DNA of 64,000 nt from Bacteroidales bacterium. Its GTDB lineage: Bacteria; Bacteroidota; Bacteroidia; Bacteroidales; UBA1715. The position numbers and the translations under genes are program-made. The notes beneath the pieces are model-generated. The model searched no databases. It was not told where the DNA came from and saw only the letters and a program-made list of their open reading frames with translations. Location: the NCBI GenBank assembly GCA_017516865.1, contig JAFXAU010000008.1:1-64000 (forward strand). Direction: 5' to 3'. Position 1 is the stretch's first letter; each line of letters starts with the position of its first letter. Below are positions 8,699 to 17,181 of this stretch, in pieces.

Positions 8699-10309
8699 TT
8701 ATTTTTCCTCAACTACTTCAAGTTGCTTAAATACAACCTTGAATTCGACACGGCGGTTCTTAGCCTTTCCTGCTGCAGTCTTGTTGTCTGCCACTGGTTG
8801 TGTATCACCATATCCGTGAGCTACCATACGGTAATCATTTACACCTTTGTCAATCAAGTATTTGCGTACTGATGCAGCTCTATCCTCAGACAATTTCATA
8901 TTCTTTGCAGGATCGCCGACATTATCGGTGTGACCGTTGATTTCCAAATTGTATTCAGGGTTTTCTTTCATTGCTTTCACAACATCGTCAAGAATCTTGT
9001 ATGACGTAGGTTTGATTACAGCCTTACCAGTTTCGAACTGAATACCAGTCAACGCTTTTTCGAAGATTCTCAAAACTTCTTTCTTAACGGCAGGGCAACC
9101 CATATTTGTCTTCAAACCTGCAACTTTTGGACATTTGTCTTCATTGTCAGGAACACCGTCACCATCTGTGTCAGGACAACCGCCGAAATCTTTTGGACCA
9201 GCAACTTCAGGACATTTGTCTTCTGTATCAGGAACGCCATCGCCATCAGTGTCAGGACAACCTTGGAATTCAGCCAAACCAGCTTCCTGCGGACATGAAT
9301 CCTCATTATCAGGAATACCGTCACCATCAGAATCTGGACAACCGCCAAATTGAGCCAAACCAGCTTCTTTCGGACATTTATCGTCTATATCAGGAATACC
9401 GTCGCCATCGGTATCAGGGCAACCTTGAAATTCTGACGGACCTGCGACATCCGGACAACGGTCTTCGAAATCAGGAATTCCGTCACCATCTTTATCGAAC
9501 GGGCAACCTTTCTCATCTACTGCAATTCCGTAAGGAGTGTCAGGACATTTGTCTTTTCTGTTTACAACACCGTCCTTATCGCAGTCTCTAAAGCCAAATT
9601 TATAGACAAATCCAACCGTTACCGTACTGAACATATCTTGTAAAAATTTGTCGTTGTTGTCAGAAACGCAAGCATCAACCTTATCTGACTTCACCAACGT
9701 CATTGCACCATCTAGTGTAAACGACAAAGCATTGCTTACTTTCCATTCTGCACCAACACCAATAGGGAATTCCAATTCATGAGTAGGTGCTTTCGATACA
9801 TTACCTTTATATCCAAATGCGGCTATATCAGCTTTTGTTTCTGAATTTTTCAACTTGCTTCTGAAATTCATCAAGCCAACTCCGGTATACACATACGGAG
9901 CCACTTTCTTAGCACGCAAATTGTCGTTAAAACCAAACAAATCCAATTTCAAAGTAGTATTGATTTCTGTAAATTTATTTGTGAACGTCAAATTTGCAGG
10001 AGCACCGCTTTCATATTCATCTTTTGTCCCGCACAGATTACCATACGAGCCATTCAATCTCCAATACAAATAAGGAGTCAATTCCTTTTGAATACCAATA
10101 TTAATTATGGCACGAAGGTCCGAAGCCTTGCTCATTGACACATCGCCAAAGAACATTGTAGGACCAAAACTTGCGTTCATGCCCCAACCATTAGAAAACC
10201 ATTCATCGAATTTAGTCGGTTCTTTCTCTTGAGACTGACATGCCTCTTGTGCATTTGCGAATGAAAAGCCCGCCAATGCGAAAATCAATAATGTTTTTAA
10301 CCGTTTCAT
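8699..10309 (-). CDS. OmpA-family outer membrane protein with TSP3 repeats
   Basis: 536 residues. A signal peptide ends near ANAQ. Residues ~30-300 look like an eight-stranded outer-membrane barrel with alternating hydrophobic strands. Residues ~300-465 hold six thrombospondin type 3 repeats (DGDGIPD, GCP), known calcium-binding linkers. The C-terminal ~110 residues form an OmpA/MotB peptidoglycan-binding domain (NGHTDNVGDPAKN, LSEDRAASVRKYL, KNRRVEF). The protein probably ties the outer membrane to the cell wall. Monocistronic, with its own promoter (10332-10360) and terminator (8641-8677). Confidence 0.92.
   Translation of the reverse strand: MKRLKTLLIFALAGFSFANAQEACQSQEKEPTKFDEWFSNGWGMNASFGPTMFFGDVSMSKASDLRAIINIGIQKELTPYLYWRLNGSYGNLCGTKDEYESGAPANLTFTNKFTEINTTLKLDLFGFNDNLRAKKVAPYVYTGVGLMNFRSKLKNSETKADIAAFGYKGNVSKAPTHELEFPIGVGAEWKVSNALSFTLDGAMTLVKSDKVDACVSDNNDKFLQDMFSTVTVGFVYKFGFRDCDKDGVVNRKDKCPDTPYGIAVDEKGCPFDKDGDGIPDFEDRCPDVAGPSEFQGCPDTDGDGIPDIDDKCPKEAGLAQFGGCPDSDGDGIPDNEDSCPQEAGLAEFQGCPDTDGDGVPDTEDKCPEVAGPKDFGGCPDTDGDGVPDNEDKCPKVAGLKTNMGCPAVKKEVLRIFEKALTGIQFETGKAVIKPTSYKILDDVVKAMKENPEYNLEINGHTDNVGDPAKNMKLSEDRAASVRKYLIDKGVNDYRMVAHGYGDTQPVADNKTAAGKAKNRRVEFKVVFKQLEVVEEK
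9092..9590 (-). repeat. Six TSP3 calcium-binding repeats, about 78 bases per unit
   Basis: Coding repeats of about 26 residues, each with D-x-D-G-D-G-x-x-D, then CP and GCP. They form the linker between barrel and OmpA domain. Confidence 0.85.
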
Positions 10310-10331
10310 AACTACATATTTAAATTTGTCA

Positions 10332-10360
10332 CAAAGATATACAAGTTTTTTTTTATCAAA
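10332..10360 (-). promoter_or_regulatory. Putative promoter of the ompA-like gene
   Basis: Minus strand TTTG (10357-10360), 17 bases, TATCTTTG (10332-10339), 22 bases before the start codon. Both boxes match the consensus exactly. Confidence 0.65.
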
Positions 10361-10410
10361 CAGAAAATCTTTATTTTTTGAATGTCACCACTTTAAAATA
10401 ACAAACTCTA

Positions 10411-11127
10411 TCATTTTGTTTTTAACATTTCTTCTAATGGAATGTCTGTCAATTTAGTGGTTTGTTTAAAAATATGAAACATCACAACAACCAGTATAAT
10501 CGTGCACGGTACAGCAATAATAGGAAAACTCAATCCTGTCAACTTTCCAATTTCCTCTGTATACGCCTCTGTGCCAGGTTGACTCTGCAAAATAATTCGA
10601 GCAAGTGTAAAATTTAAAATGGAGGAAAGCAAAAACGATACAACAACCCAATATGAGGACGAACGAAACATTTTATCGAATTCTTCACGGCTATTGCGTT
10701 CGTCCAAAGCACTATAAATTCGGTCCACATCAACAATGTCTTCATTAAAAAAGAGGCTGTACACCACGTTTTTATCTAATTTTATTGAGACAAAAACAAC
10801 CACGGCAATAATAAGTGGGACTGATGCCTCCTTAATTGTCATGACAACAGGACTCAGTTCCATTAGCCCAAATACACCTGTCAGTAGCACGCTCACAAAT
10901 CCTAACACCGAAATAAAATTTACTTGTCTGCTTCGTACAAAGTGAACTATACCATATATCAAAGGGAACGAAACTGCAACCGCAAGACTAACTTTCGGAC
11001 CAAGAGCAAACGAACCTTCGGTTCCGTTCATTTTTGTCATCACTATTACAGGAATGACAATGTTAAACAAAATGCTTACGAGCGAGTTTTCTTTTTTCTT
11101 ATTAGATATTTCTGTACCCATTTCCAT
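10411..11127 (-). CDS. VC0807-family inner membrane protein
   Basis: 238 residues from the ATG at 11127 (MEMGTEIS). A GTG five codons earlier would lie inside the terminator hairpin of the preceding operon. Five to six membrane spans with a charged cytoplasmic loop near the middle (DRIYSALDERNSREEF). The pattern GTEAYTEEIGKLTGL followed by IIAVP and LTDIPLEEML matches the uncharacterised VC0807 family. Function unknown. No promoter is visible between the hairpin at 11131-11167 and the start, so it may depend on read-through from the SusCD operon or on a promoter inside the upstream gene. Confidence 0.7.
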   Translation of the reverse strand: MEMGTEISNKKKENSLVSILFNIVIPVIVMTKMNGTEGSFALGPKVSLAVAVSFPLIYGIVHFVRSRQVNFISVLGFVSVLLTGVFGLMELSPVVMTIKEASVPLIIAVVVFVSIKLDKNVVYSLFFNEDIVDVDRIYSALDERNSREEFDKMFRSSSYWVVVSFLLSSILNFTLARIILQSQPGTEAYTEEIGKLTGLSFPIIAVPCTIILVVVMFHIFKQTTKLTDIPLEEMLKTK

Positions 11128-11130
11128 ACA

Positions 11131-11167
11131 TAAAAAACACACCTGTCAAATACTGGCAGGTGTGTTT
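11131..11167 (-). terminator. Strong intrinsic terminator after the susCD operon
   Basis: Stem AAACACACCTG (11135-11145) with CAGGTGTGTTT (11157-11167) and an 11-base loop. On the minus strand six T follow. It lies 20 bases after the stop of the SusE-position lipoprotein and only a few bases before the next gene's start. Confidence 0.85.
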
Positions 11168-11186
11168 AATTAACAAATACTAAATA

Positions 11187-12152
11187 CTATTTATATTCTT
11201 TTGCTGAAAATACGTATTCTTTGGTATATTCACTTTTAACAATCTTCGATTTATCGTTAGGATATGCCTCATCAGCATTTGTCAGATAACTTGTATAGCC
11301 TTCTTCAACAGCACTCTGAGATGCTAAAACTAAAGTTTTAGGTGATGACAAATCAACATTCCAAGTATACGTACCAAATTTAACACTATAGGTTATAGTA
11401 CCATCTGAAACAAAAGGTATACAGTTATTGACCTTAAAGATTACTGATGCCTTTGCAGGATCCTTTCCCGCAGGATATGTCACACAAACACCTGGTTTTA
11501 TACCTTTCTCGGTATCCTCATATATCAACTCATACGAACCTTTTGCACCAGTTGAAGTGCTAGATATAAGAGATCCAATTTTAAAAGATAACGAATATTT
11601 CTGATAACCGCCTGAGTTATACGGATCAGCTGCATTCCATAAATCAGTCTGTGTATCAATTACTTCAATGGAGTATGGACCTGCTTTTACCTCAGAATAA
11701 TCTTGTTTCTCGTAATCATAGTTGCGAGCAGTTCCATACATTTGAAACGGACTACCTGCAGGAGAGATGGTAGAAAAATTATAATTCTTATAAAATCTAC
11801 CCATTCCATCCTTCGATGCAAGAGCAACACCTGCCGCTTTCTTCGAAACATTGTTCACAGTATCCTTTATCAAAGAATCTGGCAAAGAACGCATTGAATA
11901 TTCATGACCAACTTCACCAGTCCAAACTACGTACGCAGAAGCATCTGTCCCTTTTGCAACAAAAACCAATTCATCACTTAATTCTATTGTAGATGGATTT
12001 GCATTAGCTTTAGACAAGTCTAACATATTTGCATTATAATCCTCAACGAGATACCAATTAAATTCTGCGGTATCGGGTTCCTCTACTTTATTTTTACAGG
12101 AACTTAAACTTGCTACTAAAGCAATTAAAGCAAAAATACTATACTTTTTCAT
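11187..12152 (-). CDS. SusE-position surface lipoprotein
   Basis: 321 residues starting at 12152. GGAGGA at 12161-12166 is 8 bases upstream, an unusually clear Shine-Dalgarno for this genome, and decides between three close Mets. A lipobox (SLSSC) near residue 19 marks an outer-membrane lipoprotein. No family was firmly recognised; strand-rich sequence with many Tyr, Ser and Asp fits a surface glycan-binding protein. Its place directly after susD suggests the SusE/SusF role of holding glycan at the cell surface. It ends the operon. Confidence 0.7.
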   Translation of the reverse strand: MKKYSIFALIALVASLSSCKNKVEEPDTAEFNWYLVEDYNANMLDLSKANANPSTIELSDELVFVAKGTDASAYVVWTGEVGHEYSMRSLPDSLIKDTVNNVSKKAAGVALASKDGMGRFYKNYNFSTISPAGSPFQMYGTARNYDYEKQDYSEVKAGPYSIEVIDTQTDLWNAADPYNSGGYQKYSLSFKIGSLISSTSTGAKGSYELIYEDTEKGIKPGVCVTYPAGKDPAKASVIFKVNNCIPFVSDGTITYSVKFGTYTWNVDLSSPKTLVLASQSAVEEGYTSYLTNADEAYPNDKSKIVKSEYTKEYVFSAKEYK

Positions 12153-12172
12153 ATTCATATTCCTCCATTTCA

Positions 12173-13918
12173 TTAATAACCAAGATTCTGTTTCAAATTA
12201 CCGCCAGTATGAAGAATGATTTCAGACTGAGGAATCGGCCAACGACCAAGTGTGGCTGTATTAAATTTAAATGTGTTACCAGCTAAATCTTTTTCTCTAA
12301 ACGTGTAAGTATTTGTCGCCAATCCCCAACGAACAATATCCCAATAACGTTCTCCTTCACCATACATTTCAACTCGGCGTTCGTGTTTTACCGCATCTAA
12401 ATCAGCAGAAGCAATATCCGCAGGTGTAGCAGCAGGAGTGTATGTATAACATGCGGCAGACGATCCAGCAACTTTATAATCTATAGTACGAGCACTATTA
12501 CGAGCACGTTTACGTAATTCATTGATTAAGGAAGTCGCTTCCGTTGTATGTCCGCTTTGTACACCTGCTTCAGCAGCAATCAACATCACATCAGCCCAAC
12601 GTAATAGAATATAATCCTTTCCAGCAACCTGAGAGTTAAATCCACCATTACACAATAACGAGTTAACTTCAGCCTGCTTCATATTATAATAGCCTGTATT
12701 ACATTCGTGTTTGCCAATTGCATACCATTTATCATCACTCGAAAGGCTTGTAATTTTACACCACACAGCAGTATCAAGATTTAATTTTGTAATCGTAGCA
12801 TCTATTGTTGCATCTCCGTGAGGACTTGCGACAATCATTGTAGCACGTGCATCGCCAGCTTCAAATTCATCCAACAGATTCTGCGTAGGAATGGCAAATC
12901 CATATCCAATTTCAGAATTCTGCATAGTAGCTTTTTCTGCAGGATCCCAGAAATAACGAGGAGACACATACAAGCAACGGATAGAACCATTACCTTGACG
13001 ATTATACATTGTACCACTCATAAATTGAATTGAGAACACAACCTCTTTGCTATTTTCATGCGTTTCACCATAGATATCGAACACATCTTGATAATGTTCT
13101 TCCAACGCGTAGGTGGAACCATTAGCTTCGGTATACAACTGGTAGGCTGTTTGATATGCATTTTCATAATCAGAACTATTGCTGCAGAAATCTGCTCTGT
13201 ACAAATATGCTTTTGCCAAGAATGCACGTGCAGCACCATTTGTTACCTTTCCTACCGCAGACGCCGTCTTTGGTAAATCATCTTTTATTGCTTCAAGTTC
13301 ATCAATTATAAAATCATACTGTGCACGAACCTGTTTAGAACCAACATTGTCATCTCCTGACGCACGGTTACCCAAATTTTCAGCATCAGCAACCGAAACC
13401 GATTGTTTTACCAAAATAACAGGACCGAAAATTTTCGTCAATTGGAAATAATACCATGCACGTAAGAAACGAGCTTCGGCACGCATCACCTTATATTTTT
13501 CTGCATTATCACCAGAAGTCAAGCTCTCTGTTCCATTTAACAATGCATTAGCACGACCAATGGCAATATACAATGATTGCCAAAGAGACTGCATTGCACC
13601 ACTTCTGTCTGTTGCAGCGAACACTGCCAACTGACCACCTTTATTCCAGTCATCTGCAGTAAGATATGTTGACTTTACACCGTCACCACCACGTTCACAG
13701 TCATCAGTACAGATGTCGCCAATTTTCCAAATTAGCTCATCATGAATTTCTTGCCATCCAAGTGGGTCATACACTGCATTCAGAGCAAGCTGACATTGGT
13801 CAGGATCATTATAATACGATGCGCTACTGGAAACTCCTAGAGGATCCTTGGTTATAAAATCTTCTGAACAAGAATATAACCCGAGCGTCGCTATCAATAT
13901 AATTGCTATCTTTTTCAT
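12173..13918 (-). CDS. susD: SusD/RagB-family nutrient-binding lipoprotein
   Basis: 581 residues, lipoprotein signal with Cys in LGLYSCSEDF. Shows the SusD pattern: the N-terminal DFITKDPLGVSSSASYY, a TPR-like helical region with ARFLRAWYYFQL, LLRWADVMLIAAEA near residue 430, and the C-terminal RRVEMYGEGERYWDIVRWG. SusD proteins cap their SusC partner and deliver glycans or peptides to it on the outer membrane. It lies 18 bases after the susC-like gene. The ligand is unknown. The gene symbol denotes family, not a starch substrate. Confidence 0.93.
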   Translation of the reverse strand: MKKIAIILIATLGLYSCSEDFITKDPLGVSSSASYYNDPDQCQLALNAVYDPLGWQEIHDELIWKIGDICTDDCERGGDGVKSTYLTADDWNKGGQLAVFAATDRSGAMQSLWQSLYIAIGRANALLNGTESLTSGDNAEKYKVMRAEARFLRAWYYFQLTKIFGPVILVKQSVSVADAENLGNRASGDDNVGSKQVRAQYDFIIDELEAIKDDLPKTASAVGKVTNGAARAFLAKAYLYRADFCSNSSDYENAYQTAYQLYTEANGSTYALEEHYQDVFDIYGETHENSKEVVFSIQFMSGTMYNRQGNGSIRCLYVSPRYFWDPAEKATMQNSEIGYGFAIPTQNLLDEFEAGDARATMIVASPHGDATIDATITKLNLDTAVWCKITSLSSDDKWYAIGKHECNTGYYNMKQAEVNSLLCNGGFNSQVAGKDYILLRWADVMLIAAEAGVQSGHTTEATSLINELRKRARNSARTIDYKVAGSSAACYTYTPAATPADIASADLDAVKHERRVEMYGEGERYWDIVRWGLATNTYTFREKDLAGNTFKFNTATLGRWPIPQSEIILHTGGNLKQNLGY

Positions 13919-13936
13919 TATTCTATGCCTATTAAA

Positions 13937-16900
13937 TTAAAAACCTAAATTAACACCAAACACAAATGTTCTTGCTTGTGGATATACACCACGGTCAATA
14001 CCAAATTCAGGACCTTCCCAGTTCAAACCAGAATCACCAGTACCGATTTCAGGATCGAAGCCCGTGTATTTCGTGAATGTCAGCAAGTTTTGACCTTGAA
14101 CATAAAGACGAAGTCTTTGTAATTTGATTTTTTCCATCCACTTTTTCGGGAACGTATATCCCAAAGTTAAGTTTTTCAGACGGAAATATGAACCTTTCTC
14201 TACGTATGCAGAACTTGGATAATACGTACCAGTAAACCACGACGCATCAGTCGGTTCAGAAGAACCTTTATTGTCACTTGACCATACATCCAAACGACGT
14301 GTTGACATATTAGAACCCAAGTTTCCACCATCCAAGTAATACTTCATGTTGTTAAAAATTTCATTTCCTGCAACACCTTGGAATGATGCACCGAAATCAA
14401 ATCCTGCATAACCTAAATCAATATTGAAACCATAAGTAAAATCAGGGTTCGGATTTCCTATACACGTAATATCATTTGCTGTGATTTGTCCGTCGCCGTC
14501 AATATCAACAATTTTGAAATCACCAGGTTTAGCACTTGGCTGTGCCGATTTGTTGATTTCTTCGTAATTCGAGAATACGCCATCTACTTTATATCCCCAG
14601 AATGATGCTATCGGATAGCCTTCCAATGTACGACACGCGTATGTCTTACCTCCTGAACGGTCTACGTTACCACCATAAAGAACTGAACCACCTAATTCAA
14701 GAACCTCATTATAGTTGTGAGAGAAGTTCACTCCGACACTATATGTAAATAAGTATTTACTTGAATCGCTGAATTTGAAATTATCTTGATAAATCAAATC
14801 CATTTCATAACCACGGTTCAAAATCTTACCAGCATTTACAATTGGGTTGTTACCTTTATCACATCCGACAACCGAAGGAACTGCGATAGAAACAAGGTTG
14901 TCAACATTTTTCTTCACGAAATAGTCGAAATTGAATTGCAATTTGTTTTTAAAGAATGCCATATCCGTTCCTATATCCCACGAAGTTGCTTCTTCCCAGT
15001 GCAAATCTTCATTTGCAACACCCTTAGCCACGGCACCAGTAACTGCATTTCCACCAAAGTTATATCCTGATTCAGGATCTTGTACAACAGATGTTACATA
15101 TTGATAATTTGCAATGTTTTCATTTCCAATCTTACCCCAACCACCACGGAGTTTCAACAAGCTAACATTTTCTCTCAAGAATTCGTTTCTTTGGAAGAAC
15201 ATTTCTTTATTAACTTTCCATGCAAAACCTAAAGATGGGAACATACCATATTTATGAGAAGCTCCGAATCGTGACGAACCATCTCGACGCAATGTGAAGT
15301 TAAACAAATATCTGTCTTTAAATGAATACTCCATACGACCGATATACGAAATCATAGAGTGTTCATTTGGCGCCTGCCATGTTTCCGACCATACCGGTTG
15401 GTCAGGATCGGCCTCACCAGAAATAATGTAATGTTGATAATCTTCAGTACCAATATTAATTACTTTCGTATTATATGCATTTTGTTTATCATACAACGCT
15501 TCGTGACCTAACAAGAAACGGAACCCATGATTAACCTTATTTGTATCTACCTTGTCATAGATATTAAATTTGTATGTAAACATGTTCGAAACATTCCATC
15601 CACTACCACCTTGTACAGTATTTTTCAGATAAGGGATTGTGTTTCTTTGTCCATCTGATACATAATAATATGGTTCATAGACTTCTTGTCCATTTTCCCA
15701 CTTGCTATAATTGAATTGTGTTTTATATTCAAGACCGTCAAGCAAGAAGTCTAACTTGTAATTCAACCATGCGCCACCACCTATACCATAACCAGTCTTT
15801 TCGTTATCATAATACTGCAAACTTACAAGCGGGTTGCCATAGGTCTGTCCAGAAGAAGAGCTTGCTTTTCTATCTGTACCAGTCGCATCTGCAGGTATTG
15901 TTGGGTCAAACAACAAAGACTGACCAAGTACTGTGTATTCAGCTTGAGCACCTTCGTTAATAACATCTTGCGTATGTTGGCTATAACCCAAGTTAGCACC
16001 AATATCCAAACGTTTGTTTACTTTATACATTGATTTCAAACCGAAATCGTATCTGTTATAGTTCGTTTTTTTCACGATACCATCTTGGTCTTGATAGCCG
16101 GCATTGATACTCCATGAACTTTTTGCAGAACCACCTTCAGCCGACAATCTATATTTTTGAATAACAGCTGTACGGAATATTTGATCTTGCCAATTTGTAT
16201 TTGCACCACCGAAACCTTCTGCTGCCGTATTAGTTTTGGTACCACCTGAAACAATGTCAGCATATTCATCACCAGAAAGCACATCGATTTGTTTCCACGC
16301 TTTTTGCAAACCGCGATAACCATCGAAATTGATGTTTACATATTCATAATCTGCAACCGAGTTACCACCTTTTGTCGTGATAAGCACAACACCGTTAGCA
16401 CCACGAGCACCATAGATAGCACACGAAGAAGCATCTTTCAAAATGGTTAATGATTCAATATTTCCCGGGTCGCCACGGTATTCATATCCTTGAGGTATAC
16501 CATCAACGACGTACAACGGACGAGCATCACCAGTAGTACCACGACCACGGATAACGATATCCATACCTGAGCCTGGTGTACCAGAGTTAGAAGTCACACT
16601 CACACCCGACGCCTTTCCTTGCAACGCCTGGTCGATTGCCAACACTGGAGCTTTTGAAATTTCGTCACCGCCGAAATTCTTGTTTGCACCCGTTGCGTCT
16701 TCCTTCCTTGCAGAAGCATATCCAATTGCGATTGCTTTGTCAAGCACAATGGCATCTGGAGTCATCGTCACATTGAAAGACTTTTTAGAGCCTACTTTAA
16801 TTTTTTGTGTTGCCAAACCGAGGTACTCGAATTCAAGTACCGCGTCAGCACTTTTCACAGTCAACGACCACGATCCGCTACCGTCTGTATACGTACCATT

Positions 16901-17059
16901 TGTCGTTCCTGCCTCAGAAACCGTACCTCCAATTACTGGTACTCCGTTCTGATCGACTACCTTTCCCGATACTGCAATCTGAGCATTGACATACCCTGCA
17001 GAAAAAAGCGTAATCACAAAAATGGACAAGCATTTTTTGAGTTTAAAGATTTTTCTCAT
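13937..17059 (-). CDS. susC: SusC/RagA-family TonB-dependent outer membrane transporter
   Basis: 1040 residues. Signal peptide to about residue 26; a carboxypeptidase-regulatory-like beta-sandwich at ~29-103 (SGKVVDQNGVPVIGGTV); the plug at ~118-232 (APVLAIDQALQGKASGVSV, IRGRGTTGDARPLYVVDG, LKDASSCAIYGARGANGV); and a 22-strand barrel ending in RTFVFGVNLGF. It imports a glycan or similar ligand using TonB energy, with the SusD lid encoded next. There is no N-terminal signalling (STN) domain, so it is not an anti-sigma-linked regulator. Regulation may come from the propeller sensor immediately upstream. Confidence 0.95.
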   Translation of the reverse strand: MRKIFKLKKCLSIFVITLFSAGYVNAQIAVSGKVVDQNGVPVIGGTVSEAGTTNGTYTDGSGSWSLTVKSADAVLEFEYLGLATQKIKVGSKKSFNVTMTPDAIVLDKAIAIGYASARKEDATGANKNFGGDEISKAPVLAIDQALQGKASGVSVTSNSGTPGSGMDIVIRGRGTTGDARPLYVVDGIPQGYEYRGDPGNIESLTILKDASSCAIYGARGANGVVLITTKGGNSVADYEYVNINFDGYRGLQKAWKQIDVLSGDEYADIVSGGTKTNTAAEGFGGANTNWQDQIFRTAVIQKYRLSAEGGSAKSSWSINAGYQDQDGIVKKTNYNRYDFGLKSMYKVNKRLDIGANLGYSQHTQDVINEGAQAEYTVLGQSLLFDPTIPADATGTDRKASSSSGQTYGNPLVSLQYYDNEKTGYGIGGGAWLNYKLDFLLDGLEYKTQFNYSKWENGQEVYEPYYYVSDGQRNTIPYLKNTVQGGSGWNVSNMFTYKFNIYDKVDTNKVNHGFRFLLGHEALYDKQNAYNTKVINIGTEDYQHYIISGEADPDQPVWSETWQAPNEHSMISYIGRMEYSFKDRYLFNFTLRRDGSSRFGASHKYGMFPSLGFAWKVNKEMFFQRNEFLRENVSLLKLRGGWGKIGNENIANYQYVTSVVQDPESGYNFGGNAVTGAVAKGVANEDLHWEEATSWDIGTDMAFFKNKLQFNFDYFVKKNVDNLVSIAVPSVVGCDKGNNPIVNAGKILNRGYEMDLIYQDNFKFSDSSKYLFTYSVGVNFSHNYNEVLELGGSVLYGGNVDRSGGKTYACRTLEGYPIASFWGYKVDGVFSNYEEINKSAQPSAKPGDFKIVDIDGDGQITANDITCIGNPNPDFTYGFNIDLGYAGFDFGASFQGVAGNEIFNNMKYYLDGGNLGSNMSTRRLDVWSSDNKGSSEPTDASWFTGTYYPSSAYVEKGSYFRLKNLTLGYTFPKKWMEKIKLQRLRLYVQGQNLLTFTKYTGFDPEIGTGDSGLNWEGPEFGIDRGVYPQARTFVFGVNLGF

Positions 17060-17132
17060 GAATACATTTTTTTATTAAACATTACTTTGTTACTTGTTCT
17101 TTCAAACAATTTACACTATCCAAAAGAACGCA

Positions 17133-17162
17133 CAAATTTACAAAATTCATTCTTTTGAGCAA
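17133..17162 (-). promoter_or_regulatory. Putative promoter of the susCD operon
   Basis: Minus strand TTG (17160-17162), 19 bases, TAAATTTG (17133-17140). It lies between the sensor gene and susC, leaving a leader of about 70 bases. Confidence 0.6.
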
Positions 17163-17181
17163 GAAAAAATATACGAATATT

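Noticed and set aside
9092-9590. Regularly spaced repeats that could suggest a CRISPR array.
   Set aside because: The repeats are in frame, 78 bases apart and code for calcium-binding modules; there are no distinct spacers.
9106-9591. A 161-residue plus-strand open frame with a repetitive sequence.
   Set aside because: It is the complement of the TSP3 repeats, and its periodicity is explained by them.
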